The position numbers and the translations under genes are program-made. The notes below the pieces were generated by a model. That model did no database searches and was not told the origin of the DNA. It was given only the letters and a program-made list of their open reading frames with translations. Source: JBLHOS01 sp047623825 (GTDB lineage Bacteria; Pseudomonadota; Alphaproteobacteria; Rhodobacterales; Rhodobacteraceae). From it: DNA of 35,823 nucleotides. The DNA lies in NCBI GenBank assembly GCA_047623825.1, contig JBLHOS010000022.1, positions 1-35,823 on the forward strand. Reading direction: 5' to 3'. Positions 17,494 to 25,564 of this stretch are shown here, piece after piece. Position 1 is the stretch's first letter. The number at the start of each line of letters is the position of its first letter.

Positions 17494-17580
17494 GTCTGTG
17501 ACTTCGCCACCCTGTGTCCCTCTGCATAGGTTTTGCGCAAGAGGAGCGTGCCCAAGTCTTTGGGCCAAGGGAGGATAAGG

Positions 17581-18435
17581 ATGATACCGTCAGCGTTTGA
17601 GTATCATCGGCCGGCAGACGTGAAGTCTGCGGTTGATGTATTGGATAAGCATGGGGATGAGGCACGCGTACTGGCCGGTGGCCACAGCCTGATCCCATTG
17701 ATGAAGCTGCGCATGGCAGCGGTTGAGCATTTGGTCGATTTGCAGGACGTCGAAGAGCTGAAGGGCGTCAGCGTCAGCGGTGGCACAGTCACAATCGGCG
17801 CGATGACCACCCAGCATGAACTCATTGCAAGCGACGCGCTGGCAAAGTCAGCCCCTCTGATGCGCGAAGCCGCATTGCAGATCGCAGACCCGCAAGTCCG
17901 CTATATGGGCACAATCGGCGGCAACGTCGCCAATGGGGATCCGGGCAATGACATGCCGGGACTGATGCAATGCCTTGATGCGACCTACACGCTGGTCGGA
18001 TCAGACGGGACCCGACAGGTTGCAGCGCGCGATTTCTATGAAGCCGCCTACATGACAGCCCGTGAGGACAACGAGATCCTGACCACGATCAGCTTTGCAG
18101 CAACAACTGGTGGCTACGCCTACGAAAAGCAAAAGCGCAAGATCGGGGATTATGCTACGGCCGCGTCGGCCGTTTTGGTCACCAAAGAGGCGGGTATTTG
18201 CACGTCAGCCTCGATCGCGATGACCAATCTCAGCGATACGCCAATCTATTCGCAAGCTGCCGGTGCGGCCCTTGTGGGCACGTCATGTGACGCAGCCGCG
18301 ATGAAAGCCGCCGTTGCCGCGGCACTGGTCGACATTGATCCCTCCGAGGACAATCGCGGCCCCGTTGATTTCAAACGCCATGTTGCCGGTGTGATCCTGA
18401 CCCGCGCCATTGAGCGCGCTTGGTCGCGCGCCTGA
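17581..18435 (+). CDS. coxM: Aerobic CO dehydrogenase medium (FAD) subunit
   Basis: The FAD-carrying subunit of the (CoxMSL)2 CO dehydrogenase, 284 residues from the ATG at 17581, which follows a strong GGGAGGAT ribosome-binding site. A 16-codon upstream extension of the frame is rejected. FAD-binding landmarks are LAGGHSLIPLMKLRM (AGGHS at 32-36) and MGTIGGNVANGDPGNDMP (TIGGN at 111-115). The C-terminal CO_deh_flav_C domain ends near residue 280. It passes electrons from the CoxS iron-sulfur clusters toward the quinone pool. It is the first of the structural genes M-S-L. Confidence 0.96.
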   Translation: MIPSAFEYHRPADVKSAVDVLDKHGDEARVLAGGHSLIPLMKLRMAAVEHLVDLQDVEELKGVSVSGGTVTIGAMTTQHELIASDALAKSAPLMREAALQIADPQVRYMGTIGGNVANGDPGNDMPGLMQCLDATYTLVGSDGTRQVAARDFYEAAYMTAREDNEILTTISFAATTGGYAYEKQKRKIGDYATAASAVLVTKEAGICTSASIAMTNLSDTPIYSQAAGAALVGTSCDAAAMKAAVAAALVDIDPSEDNRGPVDFKRHVAGVILTRAIERAWSRA

Positions 18436-18447
18436 GGAGAACAGACA

Positions 18448-18939
18448 ATGTCAAAAATGCATATCAAGATGACGGTAAATGGTCAGCAACAAGAACTGCT
18501 GGCAGAGCCGCGCGAGCTGCTGATTTACGTGTTGCGCGAAAAGCTGAACCTAACCGGGCCGCATGTGGGATGTGAAACCTCCCATTGTGGCGCCTGCACG
18601 GTTGAGATGAACGGTAAATCTGTGAAATCTTGCACCGTCTTTGCCGCACAGGCTGATGGTGCAGACATCACCACGATCGAAGGGCTGTCCACGCCTGACA
18701 ATCTACATGTTCTACAAACCAGCTTTAAAGAACATCATGGCCTTCAGTGCGGTTTCTGCACCCCCGGCATGATCACACGGGCGCATCGCCTGCTGCAGGA
18801 AAACCCAAATCCAACCGAAGCAGAAGTCCGCTTTGGCATGGCTGGAAACCTGTGCCGATGCACCGGATACCAAAATATCGTCAAATCCATCCTGTCCGCC
18901 GCGGCAGAGATGAATGCAGCCAAGGAGGCCGCAGAATGA
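18448..18939 (+). CDS. coxS: Aerobic CO dehydrogenase small (2Fe-2S) subunit
   Basis: The iron-sulfur subunit, 163 residues, carrying two [2Fe-2S] clusters. The plant-ferredoxin-type cluster uses Cys42, Cys47, Cys50 and Cys62 (VGCETSHCGACTVEM and SCTVF). The alpha-helical cluster uses Cys101, Cys104, Cys136 and Cys138 (QCGFCTPGM and NLCRCTGYQNI). All eight ligands are present. The GAGGAGA ribosome-binding site lies 12 bases after the coxM stop. The stop overlaps the coxL start in ATGA. Confidence 0.97.
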   Translation: MSKMHIKMTVNGQQQELLAEPRELLIYVLREKLNLTGPHVGCETSHCGACTVEMNGKSVKSCTVFAAQADGADITTIEGLSTPDNLHVLQTSFKEHHGLQCGFCTPGMITRAHRLLQENPNPTEAEVRFGMAGNLCRCTGYQNIVKSILSAAAEMNAAKEAAE

Positions 18940-21356
18940 ACGATCTGACCCCCACCCGCGAAGACCGCATTGCTGGCCTGAAAGGCCTGGGATCGTCACG
19001 CAAACGCGTTGAAGATGCCCGCTTCACCCAAGGCAAAGGTAATTACGTCGATGACATGAAATTACCCGGTATGTTGCACGGTGATTTCGTCCGCTCCCCC
19101 TATGCCCACGCCCGAATTAAATCGGTCAACATCGATGCAGCGATGGCCCTTCCCGGCGTCGTCGCCGTCCTGCAGGCCAAGGATCTAGAGCCGCTGAACC
19201 TACACTGGATGCCCACTTTGGCGGGCGACAAGCAGATGGTTTTGGCGGATGGAAAGGTCCTGTTTCAGGGCCAGGAAGTAGCTTATGTCATTGCCGAAGA
19301 TCGCTATATCGCCGCCGACGCGGTAGAACTTATCGAGGTTGAATACGAAGAACTACCAGTTATCACCAATCCGTTTTTGGCCCTCGCTGATGACGCGGTG
19401 ACCCTGCGCGAAGATATCGCCGATACACTGGTTGGCGCACACGGAGCGCGCCGTCACCCCAACCACATCTTTTTGTGGGAAGAGGGCGACAAGGCCGCGA
19501 CCGAAGAAGTCATGGCCAGTGCGGATGTCGTCGCCGAAGAGATGATCTATTACCATCGCACGCACCCCTGCCCGCTTGAAACCTGTGGCTGCGTGGCCAG
19601 CATGGATAAGGTGAATGGCAAGCTGACGCTTTGGGGCACGTTCCAAGCGCCGCACGTCGTGCGCACTGTCGCCTCCCTGTTGTCAGGGATTGAGGAGCAT
19701 AACATCCGCGTCGTCTCGCCTGATATCGGCGGTGGCTTTGGCAACAAGGTTGGCGTTTATCCCGGATATGTCTGCTCAATCGTGGCGTCTATCGTCACGG
19801 GCCGTCCGGTTAAGTTCATTGAGGATCGCATGGATAACTTGATGGCCACGGCGTTTGCCCGTGACTATTGGATGAAAGGCAAGATCAGCGCCACCAAAGA
19901 AGGTAAGATTACCGGACTGCATTGCCATGTCACGGCAGACCACGGCGCGTTCGATGCTTGTGCTGACCCGACCAAGTTTCCTGCCGGTTTCTTTCACATC
20001 TGCACCGGGTCGTATGACATTCCGGTCGCTTATGTGGGCGTCGATGGGGTCTACACCAACAAAGCGCCCGGTGGCGTTGCCTATCGGTGCTCCTTTCGGG
20101 TCACGGAGGCAGCTTATTTCATCGAGCGGATGATTGAGATCCTCGCACAAGAGTTGAACATGGACGCGGCTGAGTTGCGCCGCATCAACTTCATCCGCAA
20201 AGACCAGTTTCCCTACCAGTCAGCTTTGGGTTGGGAATATGACAGCGGCGACTACCACACCGCTTGGGAAAAAGCGCTAAACGCTGTCGATTACGATGGA
20301 TTGCGCAAAGAGCAAGCAGAGCGCCTTGAGGCATTCAACCGCGGCGAAACCCGCAAGCTTTTGGGCATCGGCCTGTCACATTTCACCGAGATCGTCGGCG
20401 CCGGACCGGTCAAGAATTGCGATATCCTTGGGATGGGCATGTTCGACAGTTGTGAGATCCGTATCCACCCAACGGGCAGCGCCGTCGCACGACTGGGAAC
20501 GATCAGTCAGGGTCAGGGCCATGCGACGACCTTTGCCCAGATCCTTGCCTCGGAAATTGGCATTCCCGCAGACAGCATCACGATTGAGGAAGGCGATACC
20601 GATACCGCACCCTACGGTTTGGGAACCTACGGCTCCCGGTCCACGCCGGTGGCGGGTGCAGCCGCGGCGATGGCGGGTCGCAAGATCCGTGCTAAGGCCC
20701 AAATGATCGCGGCCTATCTGCTGGAAGTTCACGATAATGACGTGGAATTCGATGTGGATCGGTTCGTCGTGAAAGGCGCGCCTGAGCGGTTCAAAACCAT
20801 GGCTGAACTTGCTTATGCGTCGTACAATCAGGCCATTCCGGGACTGGAGCCGGGACTGGAGGCTGTCAGCTATTATGATCCGCCCAACATGACTTATCCT
20901 TTTGGCGCTTATATTTGCGTTATGGAGATCGATGTCGATACCGGCACCACCGAAATCCGCCAGTTCTATGCACTGGATGATTGCGGCACCCGGATCAACC
21001 CGATGGTCATTGAGGGGCAGGTTCATGGCGGCTTGACCGAGGCACTGGCCATCGCGATGGGTCAAGAAATTGCCTATGACGAGATGGGCAACCACAAGAA
21101 TGCAACCTTGATGGACTTCTTCATCCCAACCGCGTGGGAAACACCAAACTACACCACGGATTTCACCGAAACCCCCAGCCCGCATCATCCGATCGGCGCG
21201 AAAGGTGTCGGCGAAAGCCCGAATGTCGGCGGTGTCCCCGCGTTCTCAAACGCGGTCCATGATGCGTTCCGGTCTTTTGGTCTGCGCCAGTCGCATATGC
21301 CACATGATCATTGGAGGATCTGGAAGATCGCCAATAATCTAGGCCTGCACGGGTAA
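18936..21356 (+). CDS. coxL: Aerobic CO dehydrogenase large (Mo-Cu) subunit, form I
   Basis: The catalytic subunit oxidising CO to CO2, 806 residues from the ATG at 18936, which overlaps the coxS stop by four bases. The open frame extends 63 codons upstream inside coxS and is rejected. The active-site loop reads AYRCSFR (residues 382-388), with Cys385 as the Cu ligand. This is the signature of form I CoxL, in contrast to the AYRGAGR of form II. The catalytic base Glu760 lies in GAKGVGESPNVGG. Both are three positions below the Oligotropha carboxidovorans numbering (Cys388, Glu763), so the chain is full length. Other molybdopterin-contact segments include DIGGGFGNKVGVYPGY and GTYGSRSTPVAGAAAAMAG. 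Confidence 0.98.
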   Translation: MNDLTPTREDRIAGLKGLGSSRKRVEDARFTQGKGNYVDDMKLPGMLHGDFVRSPYAHARIKSVNIDAAMALPGVVAVLQAKDLEPLNLHWMPTLAGDKQMVLADGKVLFQGQEVAYVIAEDRYIAADAVELIEVEYEELPVITNPFLALADDAVTLREDIADTLVGAHGARRHPNHIFLWEEGDKAATEEVMASADVVAEEMIYYHRTHPCPLETCGCVASMDKVNGKLTLWGTFQAPHVVRTVASLLSGIEEHNIRVVSPDIGGGFGNKVGVYPGYVCSIVASIVTGRPVKFIEDRMDNLMATAFARDYWMKGKISATKEGKITGLHCHVTADHGAFDACADPTKFPAGFFHICTGSYDIPVAYVGVDGVYTNKAPGGVAYRCSFRVTEAAYFIERMIEILAQELNMDAAELRRINFIRKDQFPYQSALGWEYDSGDYHTAWEKALNAVDYDGLRKEQAERLEAFNRGETRKLLGIGLSHFTEIVGAGPVKNCDILGMGMFDSCEIRIHPTGSAVARLGTISQGQGHATTFAQILASEIGIPADSITIEEGDTDTAPYGLGTYGSRSTPVAGAAAAMAGRKIRAKAQMIAAYLLEVHDNDVEFDVDRFVVKGAPERFKTMAELAYASYNQAIPGLEPGLEAVSYYDPPNMTYPFGAYICVMEIDVDTGTTEIRQFYALDDCGTRINPMVIEGQVHGGLTEALAIAMGQEIAYDEMGNHKNATLMDFFIPTAWETPNYTTDFTETPSPHHPIGAKGVGESPNVGGVPAFSNAVHDAFRSFGLRQSHMPHDHWRIWKIANNLGLHG

Positions 21357-21360
21357 ACCT

Positions 21361-21414
21361 GATCTCGCTGTCCCAGTGCCCTAAACATTTGCGCTATACT
21401 GGGACAGCGAGATC
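21361..21414. repeat. Perfect 17-bp inverted repeat after coxL
   Basis: Arms 21361-21377 and 21398-21414 are exact complements over 17 bp (GATCTCGCTGTCCCAGT), with a 20-base loop. It begins four bases after the coxL stop and ends 26 bases before the next gene. It has no U-run. In RNA it would form a very stable stem-loop at the 3' end of the coxMSL message, able to protect that message from exonucleases and lower expression of the accessory genes downstream. A dyad operator is the alternative. Confidence 0.7.
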
Positions 21415-21440
21415 TGCTCGCCTTACGAAAGGATCTGGTG

Positions 21441-21932
21441 ATGCCAACCCCTGAAGAACGTCTGGCCGAACTTGGTTTAGTGTTGCCTGCCCCGATTAAT
21501 GTGCCGCCACATATCCATTTGCCATTCTCCTTTGTGAATGTCCGTGGCAATCGCGCGCTTTTCTCTGGGCATCCCAAGCAATCAGCCGAAGGGACGGTTG
21601 CTGGACCGTATGGCAAACTGGGATTGGACATGACGACGGAACAAGGCGCCGCTGCGGCTCGCGACGTTGGCTTATCGGTTCTTGCAAACCTCAAAGCTGA
21701 GATCAAAGAGCTATCGCGCATTGTCGGTTGGGTTCGGGTCTTTGGCATGGTCAACTCTACGCCCGACTATGTTGACCAGCACCTTGTCATCAACGGGTTT
21801 AGTGACCTGATCGTTGATGTTTTCGGCGCGCAGGTTGGGCGACATGCACGCTCAGCTATTGGGGTTGTATCCCTACCGATGAATTTTGCGATGGAAATTG
21901 AGGGCGAAGTCGACCTTTTGCCCCTAACCTGA
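21441..21932 (+). CDS. RidA (YjgF/YER057c)-family protein inside the cox cluster
   Basis: A 163-residue protein of the RidA fold, counted from the ATG at 21441 (AAAGGA ribosome-binding site eight bases upstream; a GTG one codon earlier is possible). The start TPEERLAELGLVLPAP, the middle ALFSGHPKQSAEG and the helix GLSVLANLKAEIKELSRIV are typical of the longer RidA subgroup. The end is RHARSAIGVVSLPMNFAMEIEGEV, and its Arg in the RSAIGV position corresponds to the imine-hydrolysing Arg of RidA. RidA removes reactive 2-aminoacrylate; what a paralogue does among cox genes is unknown. It occupies the place between coxL and coxD, which are adjacent in Oligotropha. It could be a passenger or have a role in CODH maturation. 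Confidence 0.85.
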   Translation: MPTPEERLAELGLVLPAPINVPPHIHLPFSFVNVRGNRALFSGHPKQSAEGTVAGPYGKLGLDMTTEQGAAAARDVGLSVLANLKAEIKELSRIVGWVRVFGMVNSTPDYVDQHLVINGFSDLIVDVFGAQVGRHARSAIGVVSLPMNFAMEIEGEVDLLPLT

Positions 21933-21942
21933 GTACCAATAA

Positions 21943-22818
21943 ATGACGCATCTCGACCTTCAGACCAGCCTTGCCCAGCAGGGATATATCGCCAGCGACG
22001 ATCTGGCGATGGCACTCCATCTGGCCATTACGTTAGGGCGGCCCTTGTTGTTGGAGGGCGCCGCAGGGGTCGGCAAAACTGATATCGCACGTACGCTGGC
22101 CGCTGCAAGACAGACAGAGCTGATCCGGTTGCAATGCTATGAGGGGCTGGATGCCAGCCAAGCAATTTATGAATGGAATTATCAGCGGCAATTGTTGGCA
22201 ATTCGCGCCGCCGCAGAGGATGGCGAGACCGGCCAGACAGTTGAAAAGCGCATTTTTTCGCAGGAATACTTGCTGGAACGGCCCTTGTTGCAGGCGATCC
22301 GCCGCGAAGTGGCGCCCGTTCTGCTGATCGATGAGATCGACCGCGCCGATGAGGAATTTGAAGCATATCTTCTAGAAGTGTTATCCGACTTTCAGATCAC
22401 AGTGCCAGAGTTGGGGACGATCAAGGCGATCACCCGCCCGATCGTCATTTTGACGGCCAATGGCACCCGTGATCTGAGTGACGCGTTGCGGCGGCGCTGC
22501 ATCTACGCGCATGTCGATTATCCTGACCGGGCGACAGAGCTGGCGATCCTCGCCTCTCGCTGCCCAGAGATTGAGGCCCATCTGGGGCTACAGATCGTCA
22601 GCTTTGTCCAATCGATCCGCAAGGAAGAACTGGAGAAAGCCCCCGGTATCGCTGAGATGCTGGATTTTGCCGCCGCATTGGCCGGTTTGGGCATTAATGA
22701 TCTGACCGATGATCCAAAAATCCTGCATGCAACCTTGGCCACCCTACTGAAGACCCAATCAGATCGGGCTGCCATTCCCATTGAGGTGGCCGCACGACTG
22801 GCCGGTAAAGCCGCATGA
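21943..22818 (+). CDS. coxD: CoxD, MoxR-type AAA+ ATPase for CODH active-site maturation
   Basis: A 291-residue AAA+ protein with Walker A GAAGVGKT at 39-46, Walker B VLLIDEID at 126-133 and a sensor 1 segment IVILTANGTRDLSDALRRRC that carries the arginine-rich finger region. Established work on Oligotropha carboxidovorans assigns CoxD to the introduction of sulfur into the Mo site before copper insertion. It forms a MoxR/VWA pair with CoxE, whose start overlaps the coxD stop by four bases. The ribosome-binding site is weak. Confidence 0.95.
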   Translation: MTHLDLQTSLAQQGYIASDDLAMALHLAITLGRPLLLEGAAGVGKTDIARTLAAARQTELIRLQCYEGLDASQAIYEWNYQRQLLAIRAAAEDGETGQTVEKRIFSQEYLLERPLLQAIRREVAPVLLIDEIDRADEEFEAYLLEVLSDFQITVPELGTIKAITRPIVILTANGTRDLSDALRRRCIYAHVDYPDRATELAILASRCPEIEAHLGLQIVSFVQSIRKEELEKAPGIAEMLDFAAALAGLGINDLTDDPKILHATLATLLKTQSDRAAIPIEVAARLAGKAA

Positions 22819-24002
22819 GCAGGGTCACCAAATTTGCAGCCCGTGATCCCGGCCTTGGCGCGCGGGTTGCGGGCTTTATGGGGCATCTGCGCGACAATGG
22901 ATTTCGCGTCGGTGTTTCGGAAACTGACACAGCGCTGCATGCATTGGCCGAAGTCGTAAGTGTTGATCCCGATCAGGCCCGGCTGGCCCTAAAGGCTGTT
23001 TGCGCAGGCTGTGCTGAGGATGTCGCCCAGTTTGACGCCCTATTCACCAGTTATTGGATGAACGAAGGGCGCGTGCGCCAAAAAATCGTACCTAGCGACC
23101 GGACAGTTGCGCCCCAAAACAGCGCCTCCAGTCGCGAAGATGAAAATCTGGAAACTAGCGGTACCGGTAAGGCGCACAGCCCCGAAGGCGGGGATGGTCA
23201 AGGCGACAGCTATTCTGATGGCACCGGTGAGCTTATCGCCTCCTCAGTTCATAACCTGATGAAAAAGGACCTGCGCGAGTTGGTTTCGCCAGACGATATT
23301 CGCGCCGCCGAGCTTATCGCGATCCGGTTGGGCCGGGCTCTGCGCGATCGCAGGTCCAGACGGCGCAAGGCGGCGCGCAAAGGCCGCCAGATCGATTTTC
23401 GGCGCACGATCCGGCACAGTCTGGCAACCGGGGGGGAGCCATTACGGCTGGCCAAACGCGCACGCCCAGATCGCCCGGTCAAAATCGTGGCGCTGTGCGA
23501 TGTTTCAGGCTCCATGATGCTGTACGCCCGGCCATTTTTGGCGTTTTTGGCTGGCTTAATCCGAGCTGATGATAGTTCGGACGCCTATTTGTTTCACACG
23601 CGGCTGGTGCGTATCACGGGTGCATTGCGCGACGATGACCCTTTACGCGCACTGAACAGGATCACGCTTTTGGCTGATGGGTTTGGCGGCGGATCCAAGA
23701 TTGGTGGCAATTTACAGCAGTTTGCACGCGGATATGCGCGTAAGTTTGTGAATGGCCGCAGCGTTGTAGTGATCTTGTCCGATGGCTATGACAGCGACGC
23801 GCCCGAAGTACTGGAGGCTGCACTGGCCAAATTAAAAAAACGCGGCTGCAAAATCATCTGGCTGAATCCGTTAAAAGGTTGGGCGGGGTATGAGCCGGTA
23901 GCCCGCGGGATGGCAGCAGCTTTGCCGTATCTGGACATGTTTGCCGCCGCCAACACACTTGGCGATCTTGCCGCCCTAGAACGGGAGCTGGCGCGACTAT
24001 GA
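22815..24002 (+). CDS. coxE: CoxE, von Willebrand factor A-domain protein
   Basis: A 395-residue cytoplasmic protein. The N-terminal helical region (1-90) is followed by an acidic, low-complexity linker (about 95-140, rich in Ser, Glu, Gly and Asp). A basic stretch RRSRRRKAARKGRQ comes next, then a VWA domain with an intact MIDAS motif DVSGSM (Asp229, Ser231, Ser233). CoxE is the partner of the CoxD ATPase in building the Cu-S-Mo cofactor. The gene is translationally coupled at both ends, with four-base ATGA overlaps to coxD and coxF. Confidence 0.94.
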   Translation: MSRVTKFAARDPGLGARVAGFMGHLRDNGFRVGVSETDTALHALAEVVSVDPDQARLALKAVCAGCAEDVAQFDALFTSYWMNEGRVRQKIVPSDRTVAPQNSASSREDENLETSGTGKAHSPEGGDGQGDSYSDGTGELIASSVHNLMKKDLRELVSPDDIRAAELIAIRLGRALRDRRSRRRKAARKGRQIDFRRTIRHSLATGGEPLRLAKRARPDRPVKIVALCDVSGSMMLYARPFLAFLAGLIRADDSSDAYLFHTRLVRITGALRDDDPLRALNRITLLADGFGGGSKIGGNLQQFARGYARKFVNGRSVVVILSDGYDSDAPEVLEAALAKLKKRGCKIIWLNPLKGWAGYEPVARGMAAALPYLDMFAAANTLGDLAALERELARL

Positions 24003-24823
24003 CTTTGCAAGGCCTACAACAGATGGAAACACAGATGCAGCGCCTGCGCGACGCGGGTCAGGCCTATGCCGTTGCAACTGTCGTTAGGACTATCAATGCG
24101 ACGTCAGCCAAGCCTGGCCAAAAGGCTATTCTTCTAGAAGATGGAACGCTAATTGAGGGCTGGGTCGGCGGGGCCTGTGCGCGGTCAGCTGTGGCCAAGG
24201 CAACTCGTCTGGCAGTCAGTACCGGTCAGCCACAATTTATCTCATTGCGGCCCGAAGAATTGCTTGATGCCCAAGGGGTTAGTGCTGGTCAAGAACAAGA
24301 CGGCATTCGGTTTGCGCGCAATGGCTGCCCCTCAAAAGGGTCGATGGATGTGTTCATTGAACCGGTCTTGCCACAAGCCGGATTGACCATTTTTGGTGAC
24401 AGTCCGGTGGCATTGGCGCTGTCGGATCTGGCTGGTCGATTTGATCTGCACCGGACCCTGTGCGCGCCCGGTTTGGAGCGGCGCGACGGAGTTGTGGCGG
24501 ATGTCGTTTCAGGTGATTTTAATGTGGCGAAGCGGTCGCGGTTTGTGGTTATCGCGACACAGGGAAACGGCGATATGGCGGCATTACAAGCTGCGCTGAA
24601 GACACAGGCCGACTACATCGCGTTTGTTGGTAGCCGCCGCAAATTTGCGACACTAGCTGACAAGCTGACCGGTCAAGGGATCCCTGCCGCGCACCTAGAC
24701 AAGATCGCAGCCCCGGCGGGGTTAGACATACACGCTATCACACCCGAGGAAATAGCCCTGTCGATCCTTGCCCAAATTACGCAGATCCGCCGCAAACGGG
24801 ACCGTAATGACGTCGAGGATTAG
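23999..24823 (+). CDS. coxF: CoxF, XdhC-family maturation protein
   Basis: A 274-residue protein with the XdhC/CoxI N-terminal domain (AVATVVRTINATSAKPGQKA, then GWVGGACARSAV). A characteristic GCPSKGSMDVFIEP follows, then a C-terminal Rossmann-like domain with LTIFGDSPVALALSDLAG and DYIAFVGSRRKFATLADKL. XdhC proteins bind molybdenum cofactor and help insert the sulfurated form into xanthine dehydrogenase. CoxF is expected to do the equivalent for CODH. The ATG overlaps the coxE stop by four bases. Confidence 0.92.
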   Translation: MTLQGLQQMETQMQRLRDAGQAYAVATVVRTINATSAKPGQKAILLEDGTLIEGWVGGACARSAVAKATRLAVSTGQPQFISLRPEELLDAQGVSAGQEQDGIRFARNGCPSKGSMDVFIEPVLPQAGLTIFGDSPVALALSDLAGRFDLHRTLCAPGLERRDGVVADVVSGDFNVAKRSRFVVIATQGNGDMAALQAALKTQADYIAFVGSRRKFATLADKLTGQGIPAAHLDKIAAPAGLDIHAITPEEIALSILAQITQIRRKRDRNDVED

Positions 24824-24853
24824 CCCTTTGCGCCCAAGCTGGGCTGCCAATTC

Positions 24854-24894
24854 GATCAGCAGGTTCACGGCACACTTGTGTGATCTGCTGGATC
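24854..24894. repeat. Nested stem-loop between coxF and coxG
   Basis: Outer arms GATCAGCAG (24854-24862) and CTGCTGGATC (24885-24894) pair over nine bases with one bulged G. The loop contains an inner CACAC-TT-GTGTG inverted repeat. It lies in the 148-base gap that breaks the otherwise coupled coxD-E-F run from coxG, and no T-run follows. It may uncouple coxG expression from the upstream genes. Confidence 0.45.
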
Positions 24895-24971
24895 GTGATG
24901 TGTCACTAATAAATGATAAGGTCGATCTGGTTGCATCGACTAAATCCCCTCTTGCTAAAAGGAGTTAACCC

Positions 24972-25430
24972 ATGGAACTTAAAGAAGAGATCTTGATCGC
25001 AGCGCCGCGAGAAGCGGTCTATGCTGCTCTGAACGACGTTGAGATCTTAAGGGAATGCATCCCCGGCTGTGAGGAATTGATCAAGCATTCTGATACTGAG
25101 CTTGAGGCCAAAGTGACCCTGAAAGTCGGGCCGGTGAAGGCGAAATTCAAAGGCAATGTCACGCTTAATCCCGACAATCCACCGGAGCATTTTTCGCTGA
25201 CCGGCGAAGGCTCAGGCGGGGCCGCAGGCTTTGCCAGAGGCGGGGCCGAAGTGACCCTGACCGAGGTCGAGGGGGGCACGCTGCTAAGCTATACTGCATC
25301 GGCAGATATCGGTGGCAAGTTGGCACAATTGGGCAGTCGGTTGATCCAGGGAACTGCCAAAAAATTGGCTGCAAAGTTCTTTGAAACTTTTGCCGCCAAG
25401 GTGGTTGAGGCAGAAGCAGCCAACACCTGA
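24972..25430 (+). CDS. coxG: CoxG, SRPBCC-fold protein, short form
   Basis: A 152-residue protein of the CO dehydrogenase subunit G family (SRPBCC/START fold). It begins MELKEEILIAAPREAVYAALND and continues through CIPGCEELI and GPVKAKFKGNVTL to ADIGGKLAQLGSRLIQGTAKKLA. CoxG recruits CODH to the membrane and supports electron transfer to quinone in characterised carboxydotrophs. There it is longer (about 200 residues) and carries a C-terminal tail. This copy ends right after the core fold with no hydrophobic segment or linker. The start has a strong AAAGGAG ribosome-binding site. It is last in the cox series. Confidence 0.92.
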   Translation: MELKEEILIAAPREAVYAALNDVEILRECIPGCEELIKHSDTELEAKVTLKVGPVKAKFKGNVTLNPDNPPEHFSLTGEGSGGAAGFARGGAEVTLTEVEGGTLLSYTASADIGGKLAQLGSRLIQGTAKKLAAKFFETFAAKVVEAEAANT

Positions 25431-25435
25431 ACGCT

Positions 25436-25498
25436 GTGAAATTCGCGTATGCAGAGCCGATGCGTATCCCAATTGCATCAGATGCATACGCGATTCAC
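25436..25498. terminator. Long stem-loop after coxG
   Basis: Arms GTGAA-AT-TCGCGTATGCA (25436-25453) and TGCATACGCGA-TTCAC (25483-25498) pair over 16 bp with a two-base bulge. A second short repeat GATGC/GCATC is nested in the loop. It starts six bases after the coxG stop and lies between convergent genes, so it probably ends cox transcription, perhaps in both directions. The lack of a T-run makes it non-canonical. Confidence 0.6.
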
Positions 25499-25564
25499 AC
25501 GAGCACGTTACGAAATTGCTAAACTAGGGGCGAATTTCTGAGGCAATGCGATCGACGCGCGAAG

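Noticed and set aside
17549..17566. Small hairpin GCCCAA/TTGGGC just before the coxM ribosome-binding site
   Set aside because: The stem is only six bases with a four-base loop, leaves the ribosome-binding site free, and has no feature that distinguishes it from chance.
18747..18935. Upstream extension of CoxL inside coxS
   Set aside because: It overlaps coxS almost fully in another frame. The ATG at 18936 gives the expected length and the usual ATGA coupling, and puts Cys385 and Glu760 at a constant offset from the reference enzyme.
24768..24968. A 66-codon plus-strand frame between coxF and coxG
   Set aside because: It overlaps the coxF end, has no ribosome-binding site and no recognisable features. 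The gap is better described by the stem-loop at 24854-24894.
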